In this document: positions 1 through 7,983 of the stretch, in pieces
Numbering within the stretch: position 1 is the stretch's first letter
Layout of the letters: each line of letters opens with the position of its first letter
The notes under the pieces: model-generated
Databases searched by the model: none
Told to the model about the DNA's origin: nothing
What the model saw: only the letters and a program-made list of their open reading frames with translations
From: an uncultured Bacteroides sp.
Lineage (GTDB): Bacteria > Bacteroidota > Bacteroidia > Bacteroidales > Bacteroidaceae
Direction: 5' to 3'
DNA length: 9,040 nucleotides
Assembly: GCA_900546645.1 (NCBI GenBank)
Contig: URDR01000095.1
Location: 1-9,040, forward strand
Position numbers and translations under genes: made by a program

Positions 1-1
1 T

Positions 2-1081
2 GATGAATTGGCAGAAGAAGGTACAGTCAGTCTTGCCTTGGGCCTCGGTAAATACATTGTGGACGGAGGTTTGACGTTGCGTATCTGTCCGTATCATCCC
101 ACTCAGGTACTTCAAACCAGTGAAATGGAGATTGCTTTGCGTGAAACCCAGACTCGCTTTTATGCACTCGACTTGAAAAACATGGGTGAAGACTTCTCGC
201 TTGACGACGGGTTTAATTTGCTGAAACTCCATGTGAAAGAAGCTGAAGCTGACGGTGCATTAAGTTACATTGCATCTACTTACGATCCGTATGACATGGT
301 TATCCGTGACGGCATTTATCCGGGAGGACGAAAACTGATTACCTTTGCTAATATCCTTCAGCATGACGTGTTTCCTTTGGCTCGTATTTTGCAGTTGGTT
401 CAAGAGTATGGTCAAAACGAGATGCGGCGTCCGGTAGAAATTGAGTTTGCTGTCAACTTTGATGCGCGTACCCGTAGTGGGGTGTTCTATCTGCTTCAAA
501 TTCGTCCGATGGTAGATTTGAAAGCCGATTTGCAGGAAGACTTAAATGCAATTCCTGAAAACCGGTTACTGCTGAAGAGTGAAAACTCGCTCGGACATGG
601 GGTAATGGAAGAAATACATGATGTGATTTATGTAAAGACTGAGGGATATTCGGCATCGAATAATCAGTTGATTGCTTATGATATTGAAAAACTGAACCGA
701 CGTTTCCTTGATGAGGAGAAACATTATGTGCTTGTGGGTCCGGGACGATGGGGAAGCAGTGATACTTGGCTGGGTATTCCAGTGAAGTGGCCTAACATAT
801 CGGCTGCCCGTGTTATAGTGGAAGCAGGATTGACAAATTATCGTGTTGACCCCAGTCAGGGAACGCATTTCTTCCAGAATCTTACTTCATTCGGGGTGGG
901 CTATTTTACCATCAATGCGTATATGAATGACGGTATATATAATCAGGCTTTGCTTGACAGTATGCCTGCTGTAGAAGAAACAAAATATCTTCGTTGGGTA
1001 CACTTTGACCAGCCGCTGATGGTTAAGATGGATGGAAAGAAGAAAGTAGGGGTTGTGGAACTGCCTGATTCTGTTTCTTAG
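2..1081 (+). CDS. PEP/pyruvate-binding domain protein, C-terminal part (PEP synthase-like), 5' truncated
   Basis: The frame is open from base 2 (Asp-Glu-Leu-Ala-Glu-Glu...) to a TAG stop at 1079-1081, so this is the last 359 or so residues of a larger protein. The TTG at 8 is an internal Leu codon, not a start. About 140-168 residues in, EIEFAVN...GVFYLLQIRPM matches the end of the PEP/pyruvate-binding ATP-grasp domain (PPDK_N family), where the acidic residue and the LQ-RP motif line the nucleotide site. After it come about 190 residues with GPGRWGSSD, an E-A-G-L segment and GTHFFQNLTSFGVGYFTIN. I recognise this tail from Bacteroides proteins usually labelled phosphoenolpyruvate synthase. 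The phosphohistidine swivelling domain and the PEP-binding TIM barrel of true PpsA or PPDK do not follow the ATP-grasp part, so the catalytic name is doubtful. The protein looks cytoplasmic. Domain assignment is fairly sure; the reaction is not. Confidence 0.85.
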   Translation, partial: DELAEEGTVSLALGLGKYIVDGGLTLRICPYHPTQVLQTSEMEIALRETQTRFYALDLKNMGEDFSLDDGFNLLKLHVKEAEADGALSYIASTYDPYDMVIRDGIYPGGRKLITFANILQHDVFPLARILQLVQEYGQNEMRRPVEIEFAVNFDARTRSGVFYLLQIRPMVDLKADLQEDLNAIPENRLLLKSENSLGHGVMEEIHDVIYVKTEGYSASNNQLIAYDIEKLNRRFLDEEKHYVLVGPGRWGSSDTWLGIPVKWPNISAARVIVEAGLTNYRVDPSQGTHFFQNLTSFGVGYFTINAYMNDGIYNQALLDSMPAVEETKYLRWVHFDQPLMVKMDGKKKVGVVELPDSVS

Positions 1082-1184
1082 AGAGGAGGAGTAAATGGGC
1101 ATTGGGAGTTGGAACTGTGCTTGCCTTTTGCTGTCTTTACCTGTAAAATGAATTCTATTTTTTCACAAAAACGCATTAATTCGT

Positions 1185-2345
1185 ATGTTTAAATCGACCA
1201 TGCAGCAGGTTTCTTCTGCTGCATTTACTGACACGAAGCCTCATTATGAACTGTTGGATGGTTTGCGAGGCATAGCGGCTTTATTGGTATTATGGTATCA
1301 TGTGCAAGAAGGATTTGCCTTTGCTGGAGGAGCACCAGTAATTGAGCACATGAACCATGGATACTTAGCTGTTGACTTCTTTTTTATTCTTTCGGGGTTT
1401 GTGATAGGCTATGCCTATGATGACCGCTGGAATAAGAGTTTGACGATGGGCAATTTCTTTAAACGTCGTCTGATCAGATTACACCCGATGGTGGTGCTGG
1501 GAGCTGTTGTAGGAGCTGTTTGCTTTTTGTTGCAAGGAAGCGTGCAGTGGGACGGGACTCATGTAGCTATTTCATCGGTAATGATTGCTTTACTTTTTGC
1601 CTTGTTTTTTATCCCTGCCTTACCGGGCGGAATGGGTGAAGTGCGTGGCAATGGCGAAGCGTTTCCGCTCAATGGTCCGGCGTGGTCGCTTTTTTATGAA
1701 TATATAGGTAATATTCTTTATGCTCTTATGCTTCGCCGGTTGTCTACCAAATCCTTGACAGCACTTGTAATAGCATTAGGAGGCGGTTTGATGGCATTTA
1801 CCTGGCTCGACATGTCAGGTTACGGAAGTTTCGGAGTGGGATGGACCATGCAGGGAGCCGGGTTTTGGAGCGGCTTATTGCGCATGATGTTCCCGTTTGC
1901 GATGGGTCTTTTGCTTTCCCGTCATTTCAGACCGGTAAAAATCAGGGGAGCCTTCTGGATTTGTTCTGCCGTCTTGTTGCTGTTGTTTCTTGTACCTCCT
2001 ATTGCAAGTAGCGGAACAATCTGTATGAATGGAGTCTTTGAATCTTTTTGCATTATAGTGATGTTTCCTTTACTGGTATGGCTGGGAGCTTCAGGAAAAA
2101 CCACCGATACCTTGTCTTCGCGTATCTGTAAGTTCTTGGGTGATATTTCGTTCCCGCTTTATATAACCCACTATCCCATCATGTACCTGTTTTATGCGTG
2201 GTTGATTAAGCATCAGCTTTTCACATTGGCAGACACATGGCTCGTTGTACTGGGAGTGTGTGCTGCCAATGTGACGTTAGCTTATCTTTATCTCAAACTA
2301 TACGATGAGCCCGTTCGCAAGTGGCTTGCAGCTAAGTTTACTTAA
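1185..2345 (+). CDS. membrane acyltransferase, acyltransferase-3 family
   Basis: This 386-residue integral membrane protein has the hallmarks of the acyltransferase-3 (OafA/NodX-type) family, whose members move acetyl or other acyl groups onto cell-surface sugars. Near the N-terminus, LLDGLRGIAALLVLWYH gives the family's R-x10-H pair (Arg28, His39); the His is the expected catalytic residue. FFFILSGFVIGY (about 65-76) is the next conserved segment. RRLIRLHP supplies the R-x-x-R-L-x-P motif (Arg95, Arg98, Pro101). NGPAWSLFYE (163-172) matches the conserved W-S-L-x-x-E segment. The rest is about ten hydrophobic helices, and the length is normal for a stand-alone member with no SGNH domain. ATG 1185 is taken as the start; Met6 (1200) is an alternative, and both keep all motifs. 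There is no convincing promoter upstream: TATTTTTT at 1156-1163 only approximates the -7 box and has no well-spaced partner. No glycan genes lie nearby, so the acceptor is unknown (capsule, LPS or exopolysaccharide are possible). Confidence 0.9.
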   Translation: MFKSTMQQVSSAAFTDTKPHYELLDGLRGIAALLVLWYHVQEGFAFAGGAPVIEHMNHGYLAVDFFFILSGFVIGYAYDDRWNKSLTMGNFFKRRLIRLHPMVVLGAVVGAVCFLLQGSVQWDGTHVAISSVMIALLFALFFIPALPGGMGEVRGNGEAFPLNGPAWSLFYEYIGNILYALMLRRLSTKSLTALVIALGGGLMAFTWLDMSGYGSFGVGWTMQGAGFWSGLLRMMFPFAMGLLLSRHFRPVKIRGAFWICSAVLLLLFLVPPIASSGTICMNGVFESFCIIVMFPLLVWLGASGKTTDTLSSRICKFLGDISFPLYITHYPIMYLFYAWLIKHQLFTLADTWLVVLGVCAANVTLAYLYLKLYDEPVRKWLAAKFT

Positions 2346-3702
2346 CTTTTAGCGTTCCGCTTGCTTTTTGATATGCAATCCATTCCAGATACAGCTGGAA
2401 GTGTGCATCAACTTTTGTTTGCCAGGCCTGCTGCCAAAGAGTTTGTGCTTCTAAATGGTCGGACAAGGTTTCCAATCCTTGTTTGAACTGTTCGGCACTG
2501 ACTCTTTGGTTCTCTTCGGCTTGTTCCAGTGAAATATCGGCAAGATCGCATTCCAGTTTGGCTTCTTCCAGGTTATTGGCAGCTTGAGTCACTTCTAATA
2601 GCATCAGTTCATTCTTGTCTGCCTGTTCCAGCAAGCTTTGCTGCAATTGGGCTTTGGCTGCATTTACCTTATGTTTTCGCTCTCCAAAATGGAAGATAGG
2701 AATACTTACATTGAGCAGTGCGGTAAAACTACCTCCATCCAGAAACTTCTGACCGTTTACATCGAGTCCGTTGATGTAATTATAGCTTCCCTGCACGCCT
2801 ATTTGAGGCAACATTTCGCTGCGCGATAGTTTTACCTGCTGCCGGTTAATTTCTACTTGCTTGTTGAGTATATTATATTCAGGTCGTGCACTGATGTCGT
2901 TGGCTTGAAGAGCTGTGCTTAAGTCGACCGACGGATATTCATCGGATACAGTGAGAGACGTGGTAAGAGGTTTGCCTATATAGTGGCATAGGTTCATGGA
3001 AGCCAGCCGGAGCGCGTTTTCTGCCTTGCGCCGGTTTATTTCGGCTTCATTTAGTTTGACCTGAACCTTGAGTACATCATTGCGTGACTTCAGTCCATGC
3101 CGTAGTGCACTTTCCACATTCTTCATTAACTCTTCCAAGGTTTTGTGATAGGCATTGGCAACCTTTTGCATCTCTTGGGCTTTAACCAGCATGGCATAAG
3201 CATGTTCGGTATTCATAATCACCTCTGTTTCGGTTAAAGTCTTGTTCAAAAGAGCCATGTCCTTACCCAACTTTGCCATTTTATAGGCTGAGCGGATTTT
3301 TCCTCCCATATAAAGCGGCTGCTGTACGGTGGCTCCTCCCATGTAAGCCCATCCTACTTTATAGTTAAGGTCAATTCCGGGAAAATAGGCAAATCCCCCA
3401 TTAGGCGTGGGAGTTCCATTTGCTCCGGGCATGAAAACCGGAAGATTTCCTCCCTGAATGGGGAAGTTTCCTTTACTGGTGCTGTAAAGTCCTGTCCCGT
3501 TAAGTTTAAAGTCGGGAAAGAAGTTCGCTTTATAGCTTGCTGCAGTATGTCGGGCATATTCAATCTGATAGACCGATGCAGCCAGTTGCTTGTTCTGTTC
3601 CAAAGCCATTTCGCGGCATTGCTGTAAGGTGAGATATTCTTGGGCAAGGATACCTTGACAAAGAACAAGAAGAGACAATATCAATCGATTCGTTTTTTTC
3701 AT
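2338..3702 (-). CDS. TolC-like outer-membrane efflux channel (OEP family)
   Basis: This 454-residue protein is the outer-membrane exit duct of the RND pump encoded just upstream. It opens with a Sec signal peptide (MKK, a hydrophobic stretch at about 6-18, likely cleavage after Ala20 in GILA-QEY). The mature protein has the two-fold pseudo-repeat of outer-membrane efflux proteins: the first half (about 24-245) contains QPLYMGGKIRSAYKMAK and the second (about 270-450) contains IPIFHFGERKHKVNAAKAQL. Each marks a beta strand entering a long periplasmic helix. Long Ala/Glu/Gln-rich helices (about 150-240 and 340-435) would build the periplasmic tunnel. A Gly/Pro-rich stretch at about 77-110 is a likely surface loop. 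No lipobox Cys follows the signal peptide, unlike OprM/NodT-type factors. It is the last gene of the operon, 4 bases after the permease stop, and its TAA lies inside the end of the convergent acyltransferase gene. Confidence 0.92.
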   Translation of the reverse strand: MKKTNRLILSLLVLCQGILAQEYLTLQQCREMALEQNKQLAASVYQIEYARHTAASYKANFFPDFKLNGTGLYSTSKGNFPIQGGNLPVFMPGANGTPTPNGGFAYFPGIDLNYKVGWAYMGGATVQQPLYMGGKIRSAYKMAKLGKDMALLNKTLTETEVIMNTEHAYAMLVKAQEMQKVANAYHKTLEELMKNVESALRHGLKSRNDVLKVQVKLNEAEINRRKAENALRLASMNLCHYIGKPLTTSLTVSDEYPSVDLSTALQANDISARPEYNILNKQVEINRQQVKLSRSEMLPQIGVQGSYNYINGLDVNGQKFLDGGSFTALLNVSIPIFHFGERKHKVNAAKAQLQQSLLEQADKNELMLLEVTQAANNLEEAKLECDLADISLEQAEENQRVSAEQFKQGLETLSDHLEAQTLWQQAWQTKVDAHFQLYLEWIAYQKASGTLKVK

Positions 3703-3706
3703 TGTT

Positions 3707-6700
3707 CTACTTTTTTATATGGAAGAAAAGTGCATAAAGCACAGGGATAAACAATAGCGTAATTAGCGTACCGAAAAGTAGTCCTCCCATGATGGATGCG
3801 GAAAGAGAGCCGAACATCGGGTCGGTAAGTAATGGAATCATTCCCAATATGGTGGTAAGCGAAGCCATCATAACCGGACGTAAACGGCTTTGCGCACTGT
3901 CTGTCAAGGCTGTAACAGGGTCTGTTCCGCTGTTGATTTGCTGTGAAATTTCGTCCATCAGTACGATTCCGTTTTTTATCAACATACCGATAAGTCCTAA
4001 TGTACCTACAATAGCCACGAAATCAAAGGTCTTTCCAGTCAGCAGCATGACAGCTACAACACCGACTAAAATCATCGGCAAGACAGAAAGAATGATGATG
4101 GGTTTGCGGTAATCTTTAAAGAGCATGATAAGAATAGCTATCATCAGGATAATGGCTAAGGGGAAGTTTTTAAACAAGTATTGAGTAGATTGGCTGCTGG
4201 CACTTTTTTCCCCTTGCCATTGCAGCTGATACCCTTCGGGCAGTTGTATCTTTTCCAACTTTTCAGCTACAGCCTGCCAGGCAGCTTCCGTTTCCAGTCC
4301 GGCAATGGGCGAAGCCTGCACGCGGTAACTCCGTTGTCCGTTATACCGCGGAATGACCGGATATTCCCACCGGATATCAATGCTCCGGCTGATTTGTTTG
4401 AGTGGAGTTGTAGCCATGACTTTCTCTATGATATCATTTTTGGTTAAAGTTCCGGTCATAGCTTTGTCAATCATTTCATCGGATAAGACGGTCGGTAAAG
4501 AGGGTATCATGGAAAACACTTGCGTGTTGCCTAAGTCCTCAATCGGATTTCCTTTTTCGTCCAGACATTTCAGATAGATGGTATGAGGATGTATGCCTTC
4601 GTAAAAACTACCTGTAGGAATTCCTCCTGCGGCAACTAACAATGACATACTCACATTGCTTCTGCTCAGTCCGAGTGCGCGTGCTGCCGCTTGGTCGTAG
4701 TCAACTGTAATAACCGGGATTTTCTTTTCCCAGTCGGAGGTTATCAGGCAAACTTCAGGCATGGCTTCCATGATACGCCGTGCACTGTCTGCCAATGTTT
4801 CCAGTATGGCAGGGTCTGGTCCCAAGAACTGAGCTTCGATTGGATATTTTTTGAACATCAAGTTATACCGCTTCAGTTTGATATAAGCGTCGGGATAGCG
4901 TTCAGAAAGCTCATGCTGAATTTCATCAATATGTTCAACCAGTTCTTCTGCCGAGGTAAAGTCTATAATCAGTTCCCCGTATGACAGTGAGGGATAGGGA
5001 ATGCTTCGCACCAGATTGTATCGTCCGGGCGTATTTCCTATTGAAGCAGTGATGTGGGTGATTTCCTTCCGTGTCTTCAGATAGTCTTGTATCTCGTTCA
5101 AGTCGTGCTCTATCCGTGTATAGTTGGTACCTTCGGGCAACTTGTATTCCATATAAAGCTGGTCGTATGACATATCCGGGAAAAAGCCCCGCTTCATAAA
5201 CCGGAAGCTAAACAGAGAGAGGAGCAGCAGTCCTACCATAATACCTACGAAGGTAAATCGGTGAGAGAGCCCCCAATGCAGTCCGCAGCGCAGCCACTCA
5301 TAGGCTTTTCCTTTATAGATACGCTTTTCGCCTTCTTCTTGCACCTCCTTTGAGGGATGCAGATAACGGTTGGCAAGTAGTGGAACATGTACTAGGGCGA
5401 GTACCCAGCTGAGGGTCAGCGACACAGCAAGAATGATAAACAAGTCGCGGGTATAAACGCCGGCTGTATCGGGCGACAGGAAGATAGGAAGGAAAGCGAG
5501 AATAGCAATTAAAGTAGCTCCTAATAGAGGCATGGCTGTTTTTCGTCCGATAGAAGTCAAAGCCTCCATTCGTGGTTTTCCGGCTTTCATATCTACTAAA
5601 ATACCGTCGACGATGACAATGGCATTATCCACTAACATTCCCATGGCAAGAATGAAAGCAGCCAGTGAAACCCGTTGCATGGTTCCGTCCATGCTGTAGA
5701 GGAAGAGGAACGAACCTAATACGGTAATAAGTAGGGAGATTCCGATGATGATGCCGCTTTTGAACCCCATGGTCAGCATGAGAATGATGACTACAATAGC
5801 CACCGATTCAGCTAAGTTGATACCAAAAGTTCCCAATGAGTCTGCCACTCGTTCCGGCTGGTAAAAAACTTTATGGCATTCCACACCCGTAGGAAATCGG
5901 TTAGACTTGAGTTCCTCCACTTTCTTTTCCACGGCATGACCGACCTTCAGAATATCCGAACCCGATGAGGCTGCTATTAATATTCCGATAGCCCGTTGCT
6001 GATCATAAAAAAGTTCATTGCGGGTGGGGTCTTCATATGCTTTTTCTATCTGTGCAATGTCACAAAGGCGTAACTGGTCATCCTCATGCCCCTGTATCAG
6101 CATACGGCTGATGTCTTCTACCGTTTTAAACTTATCGTCAACCGTAACTCGGATTCGGCGGTCTTTATTCTCGAAATAGCCGCTGTATGTTGTTTCGTTT
6201 TGTCCGTTCAGAGTAACCAGAACTTCCGCCGGACTTACTCCCAAGGTAGCCATACGGTCTTGCAGCAGTGAAATGTTGATACATTCCTCCCGTTTACCGT
6301 AAAGTTCTATCCGTTCTACTCCATCCAAATTGCCGACTTCCCGTTTGATGAGTTCGGCATAGTCAGCCAGTTCACGGTCGCTTAAGCCATCACCTGTCAG
6401 TGCATAGAAAATTCCATATACATTGCCGAAATCATCTTGTACTGTCGGTTTGTTGGCTCCTTGAGGTAGAGAAGTTCCTGCATCGTTTACCTTGCGGCGC
6501 AACATATCCCAGTATTGTTCCACTTCATTGTCGGGAACCGTGGTTTTCAGTTCCACTTCGATGAGTGACAAGTCATTGTATGAATAACTCTCCGTATGGT
6601 CTATATTTCCCATTGAGCGGATTGCTTTTTCCAGCGGGTCGGTCACTTCAAGTTCCACCTGATGGGCAGAAGCTCCGGGATATACCGTGACAACAATCGC

Positions 6701-6835
6701 TTGCTTAACTTTTATTTCCGGGTCTTCCAGCTTACTCATCTGGTAGCATGAGAAAAGTCCTCCCAGAATCAAAACCGCAATCAGGAAATAGATGAGATTG
6801 CGGTTTTGGAAAGCCCATTTACCTATATCTGTCAT
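3707..6835 (-). CDS. RND efflux transporter permease subunit (AcrB/HAE1-like)
   Basis: This 1042-residue protein is the proton-driven inner-membrane pump of the tripartite system and has the usual RND length. A helix at about 12-29 is followed by a large periplasmic domain (about 31-333), a helix block (about 338-485), a seventh helix (about 526-545), a second periplasmic domain (about 553-885) and a final helix block (about 891-1037). The proton-relay helix 4 reads GMLVDNAIVIVD, with Asp403 matching AcrB Asp407 and Asn404 in the place of Asp408. Helix 10 reads GMLIKNGIVLMDE, with Lys954 matching AcrB Lys940. Helix 11 reads RPVMMASLTTILGMIPLL. A single-Asp helix 4 is common outside the enterobacterial pumps. 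The CzcA heavy-metal signature (DFG..VDGAV) is absent, so a drug, bile-salt, fatty-acid or metabolite substrate is likelier than a metal ion, but none can be named. Its ATG overlaps the adaptor stop (ATGA, 6832-6835), which suggests translational coupling. Confidence 0.95.
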   Translation of the reverse strand: MTDIGKWAFQNRNLIYFLIAVLILGGLFSCYQMSKLEDPEIKVKQAIVVTVYPGASAHQVELEVTDPLEKAIRSMGNIDHTESYSYNDLSLIEVELKTTVPDNEVEQYWDMLRRKVNDAGTSLPQGANKPTVQDDFGNVYGIFYALTGDGLSDRELADYAELIKREVGNLDGVERIELYGKREECINISLLQDRMATLGVSPAEVLVTLNGQNETTYSGYFENKDRRIRVTVDDKFKTVEDISRMLIQGHEDDQLRLCDIAQIEKAYEDPTRNELFYDQQRAIGILIAASSGSDILKVGHAVEKKVEELKSNRFPTGVECHKVFYQPERVADSLGTFGINLAESVAIVVIILMLTMGFKSGIIIGISLLITVLGSFLFLYSMDGTMQRVSLAAFILAMGMLVDNAIVIVDGILVDMKAGKPRMEALTSIGRKTAMPLLGATLIAILAFLPIFLSPDTAGVYTRDLFIILAVSLTLSWVLALVHVPLLANRYLHPSKEVQEEGEKRIYKGKAYEWLRCGLHWGLSHRFTFVGIMVGLLLLSLFSFRFMKRGFFPDMSYDQLYMEYKLPEGTNYTRIEHDLNEIQDYLKTRKEITHITASIGNTPGRYNLVRSIPYPSLSYGELIIDFTSAEELVEHIDEIQHELSERYPDAYIKLKRYNLMFKKYPIEAQFLGPDPAILETLADSARRIMEAMPEVCLITSDWEKKIPVITVDYDQAAARALGLSRSNVSMSLLVAAGGIPTGSFYEGIHPHTIYLKCLDEKGNPIEDLGNTQVFSMIPSLPTVLSDEMIDKAMTGTLTKNDIIEKVMATTPLKQISRSIDIRWEYPVIPRYNGQRSYRVQASPIAGLETEAAWQAVAEKLEKIQLPEGYQLQWQGEKSASSQSTQYLFKNFPLAIILMIAILIMLFKDYRKPIIILSVLPMILVGVVAVMLLTGKTFDFVAIVGTLGLIGMLIKNGIVLMDEISQQINSGTDPVTALTDSAQSRLRPVMMASLTTILGMIPLLTDPMFGSLSASIMGGLLFGTLITLLFIPVLYALFFHIKK

Positions 6836-7899
6836 AGCAAACCTCCTTCATTGGTTGATGATACCGGTTGTAAAATCCGTACGGCTTGACCGTCTTTTAA
6901 ATAATGAATGCCCGATGATACGATGCAGCTGCCCTGTTTAAGCTGGTTGCAATGAATCAGCAGACTGCCGTCGCTTTTCAGACGTAAACTTTTTACTTCG
7001 GTGAGATAGACATGACCGTCTTTGTAGATGAAAAGAAATTCTTTTCCATCTTTCTGCATGACCGAGCTGCCGGGTACAGCCCATACCGTCTGTTCGCCCG
7101 ATTTGCAGGTAATAGAAACCATCGTATTCATTCCGGGAGAAGGAAGTGGAAGCGTGTTTTTTTCCACTTTCAGTCGCATGGTATAAAGCTGGTTTGAATT
7201 TGCTTTTTCTGTAATGCCGATGGGGGTCAGGTTATACGTCTTTCCCGGAAAGACATCGAAGGTGCAAGAAAACAATTCAAACTCATTCCGGCGGATGTAT
7301 TCTGAAGCCGGCAAGTTCAGTTCCACTTCAGGAGCTTCTCTGCTGATAATAGAGATAACCGGCATACCTGCAGCTACGGTTTCATGCGAATCGAACAGGC
7401 GTTTCTGTACAAATCCGTCGAATGGAGCATACATACGGGTATATTCCAGCTGGTCGCGGTGGTTCTTGTATTTTGCTTCAATTTGTTGCAGACCATATCT
7501 GGCTTTATCATTGGCATTGGGAGTCGTACCGTTTTCCTGATAGAGTGCCATGACACGCTGTGCCTCTCCTTTAATCTGATTATATTCGGCTTCGGTAGCC
7601 TGAAGCTGCACCTCATAGTCGGTGGGGTCTAATTGAGCCAGTAGCTGTCCTTTCCGGACGGCTTCCCCCTCTTTGACCCGTATGTTTTCAATGGTGCCGC
7701 TCACTTTAAAGGAAAGGTTGATGTCATGAGCAGCTTTGACTTTAGCGGGGAATTGAAGCACAGAGAGTGACGAAGCCAAGCGTACGGTATCGGTTTTTAC
7801 GATGCTTACCTTGGTGTTATCTGCTTGCTTTTTCTTGTTGCTGCATGAGGTAGCTACAAGAAGAGCTAGTGCACCTAAGAAAAAATGGAAGAGTTTCAT
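6832..7899 (-). CDS. RND efflux periplasmic adaptor subunit, lipoprotein (membrane fusion protein)
   Basis: This 355-residue adaptor (HlyD/AcrA type) links the RND permease to the outer-membrane channel. The N-terminus is a lipoprotein signal: MKLFHFFLGALALLVATSC, with Cys19 as the lipidation site. The next residues, SNKKKQ, are basic rather than the acidic surface-export signal known from Bacteroidota, which fits retention on the inner membrane facing the periplasm. VSGTIENIRVKEGEAVRKGQ (67-86) is the first half of the lipoyl/barrel-sandwich domain. Residues about 95-153 form the helical hairpin. YAPFDGFV (157-164) starts the second lipoyl half. The beta-barrel follows (about 190-265, with LPSPGMNTMVSI), then the membrane-proximal domain with the family-typical AVPGSSV (274-280). 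It is the first gene of the pump operon. The start is set by the lipobox distance and lies 36 bases downstream of a perfect -7 box, preceded by an A/T-rich leader without a Shine-Dalgarno sequence. Confidence 0.94.
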   Translation of the reverse strand: MKLFHFFLGALALLVATSCSNKKKQADNTKVSIVKTDTVRLASSLSVLQFPAKVKAAHDINLSFKVSGTIENIRVKEGEAVRKGQLLAQLDPTDYEVQLQATEAEYNQIKGEAQRVMALYQENGTTPNANDKARYGLQQIEAKYKNHRDQLEYTRMYAPFDGFVQKRLFDSHETVAAGMPVISIISREAPEVELNLPASEYIRRNEFELFSCTFDVFPGKTYNLTPIGITEKANSNQLYTMRLKVEKNTLPLPSPGMNTMVSITCKSGEQTVWAVPGSSVMQKDGKEFLFIYKDGHVYLTEVKSLRLKSDGSLLIHCNQLKQGSCIVSSGIHYLKDGQAVRILQPVSSTNEGGLL

Positions 7900-7925
7900 A
7901 ATAATGATTCTTTATAGTTATAGCT

Positions 7926-7939
7926 TTTGTAATTACAAA
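7926..7939. promoter_or_regulatory. 14-base perfect palindrome over the inferred start-site region (possible operator)
   Basis: TTTGTAATTACAAA at 7926-7939 is identical to its own reverse complement over all 14 bases. The flanking bases do not extend the symmetry. It shares its last four bases with the -7 box of the pump promoter and reaches past the predicted transcription start, a position where a bound dimer would block transcription. It is A/T-rich and chance is not excluded. Confidence 0.35.
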
Positions 7940-7966
7940 TATAACCCTCCCCATAAGAAAAACCAA
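7936..7966 (-). promoter_or_regulatory. Bacteroidota-type promoter of the efflux operon
   Basis: On the minus strand TATATTTG (7943-7936) matches the Bacteroidota -7 consensus TAnnTTTG at every fixed position. TTGG (7966-7963) matches three of four bases of the -33 box TTTG, with a 19-base spacer, inside the 19-21 expected. Transcription would begin near 7930, giving a short leader of about 30 bases before the adaptor ATG. No convincing araC terminator precedes it, so read-through from araC could also feed the operon. Confidence 0.6.
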
Positions 7967-7983
7967 GTTTGCTAACGAAGTTT
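7962..7983 (-). repeat. 9-base direct repeat, 13-base period, candidate AraC-family regulator site
   Basis: Read on the minus strand, AAACTTCGT (7983-7975) is followed by AAACTTGGT (7970-7962), identical at 8 of 9 positions and starting 13 bases apart. The downstream copy contains the TTGG proposed as the -33 element. Tandem half-sites abutting or overlapping the upstream promoter element are the usual arrangement for AraC-family activators, and an AraC-family gene is adjacent. The repeat is seen directly; its function is inference. Confidence 0.4.

Noticed and set aside
1098..1130. Possible rho-independent terminator after the PEP-synthase-like gene (GGCA...TGCC plus AGTT/AACT, then TTTT)
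   Set aside because: The stems are only four base pairs each, separated by internal loops, and the T run is short and interrupted; too weak to annotate.
3354..3668. 104-residue minus-strand frame inside the channel gene, and similar open frames opposite the permease, adaptor and regulator
   Set aside because: They lie wholly within well-supported genes, show no domain-like composition, and have no promoter or coupling; they are shadow frames.
5600..5640. Asn in place of the second helix-4 Asp of the RND permease as a sign of inactivity
   Set aside because: Many active RND pumps have a single Asp in this motif (VDN or VDG). The first Asp and the helix-10 Lys are kept and the gene is full length.
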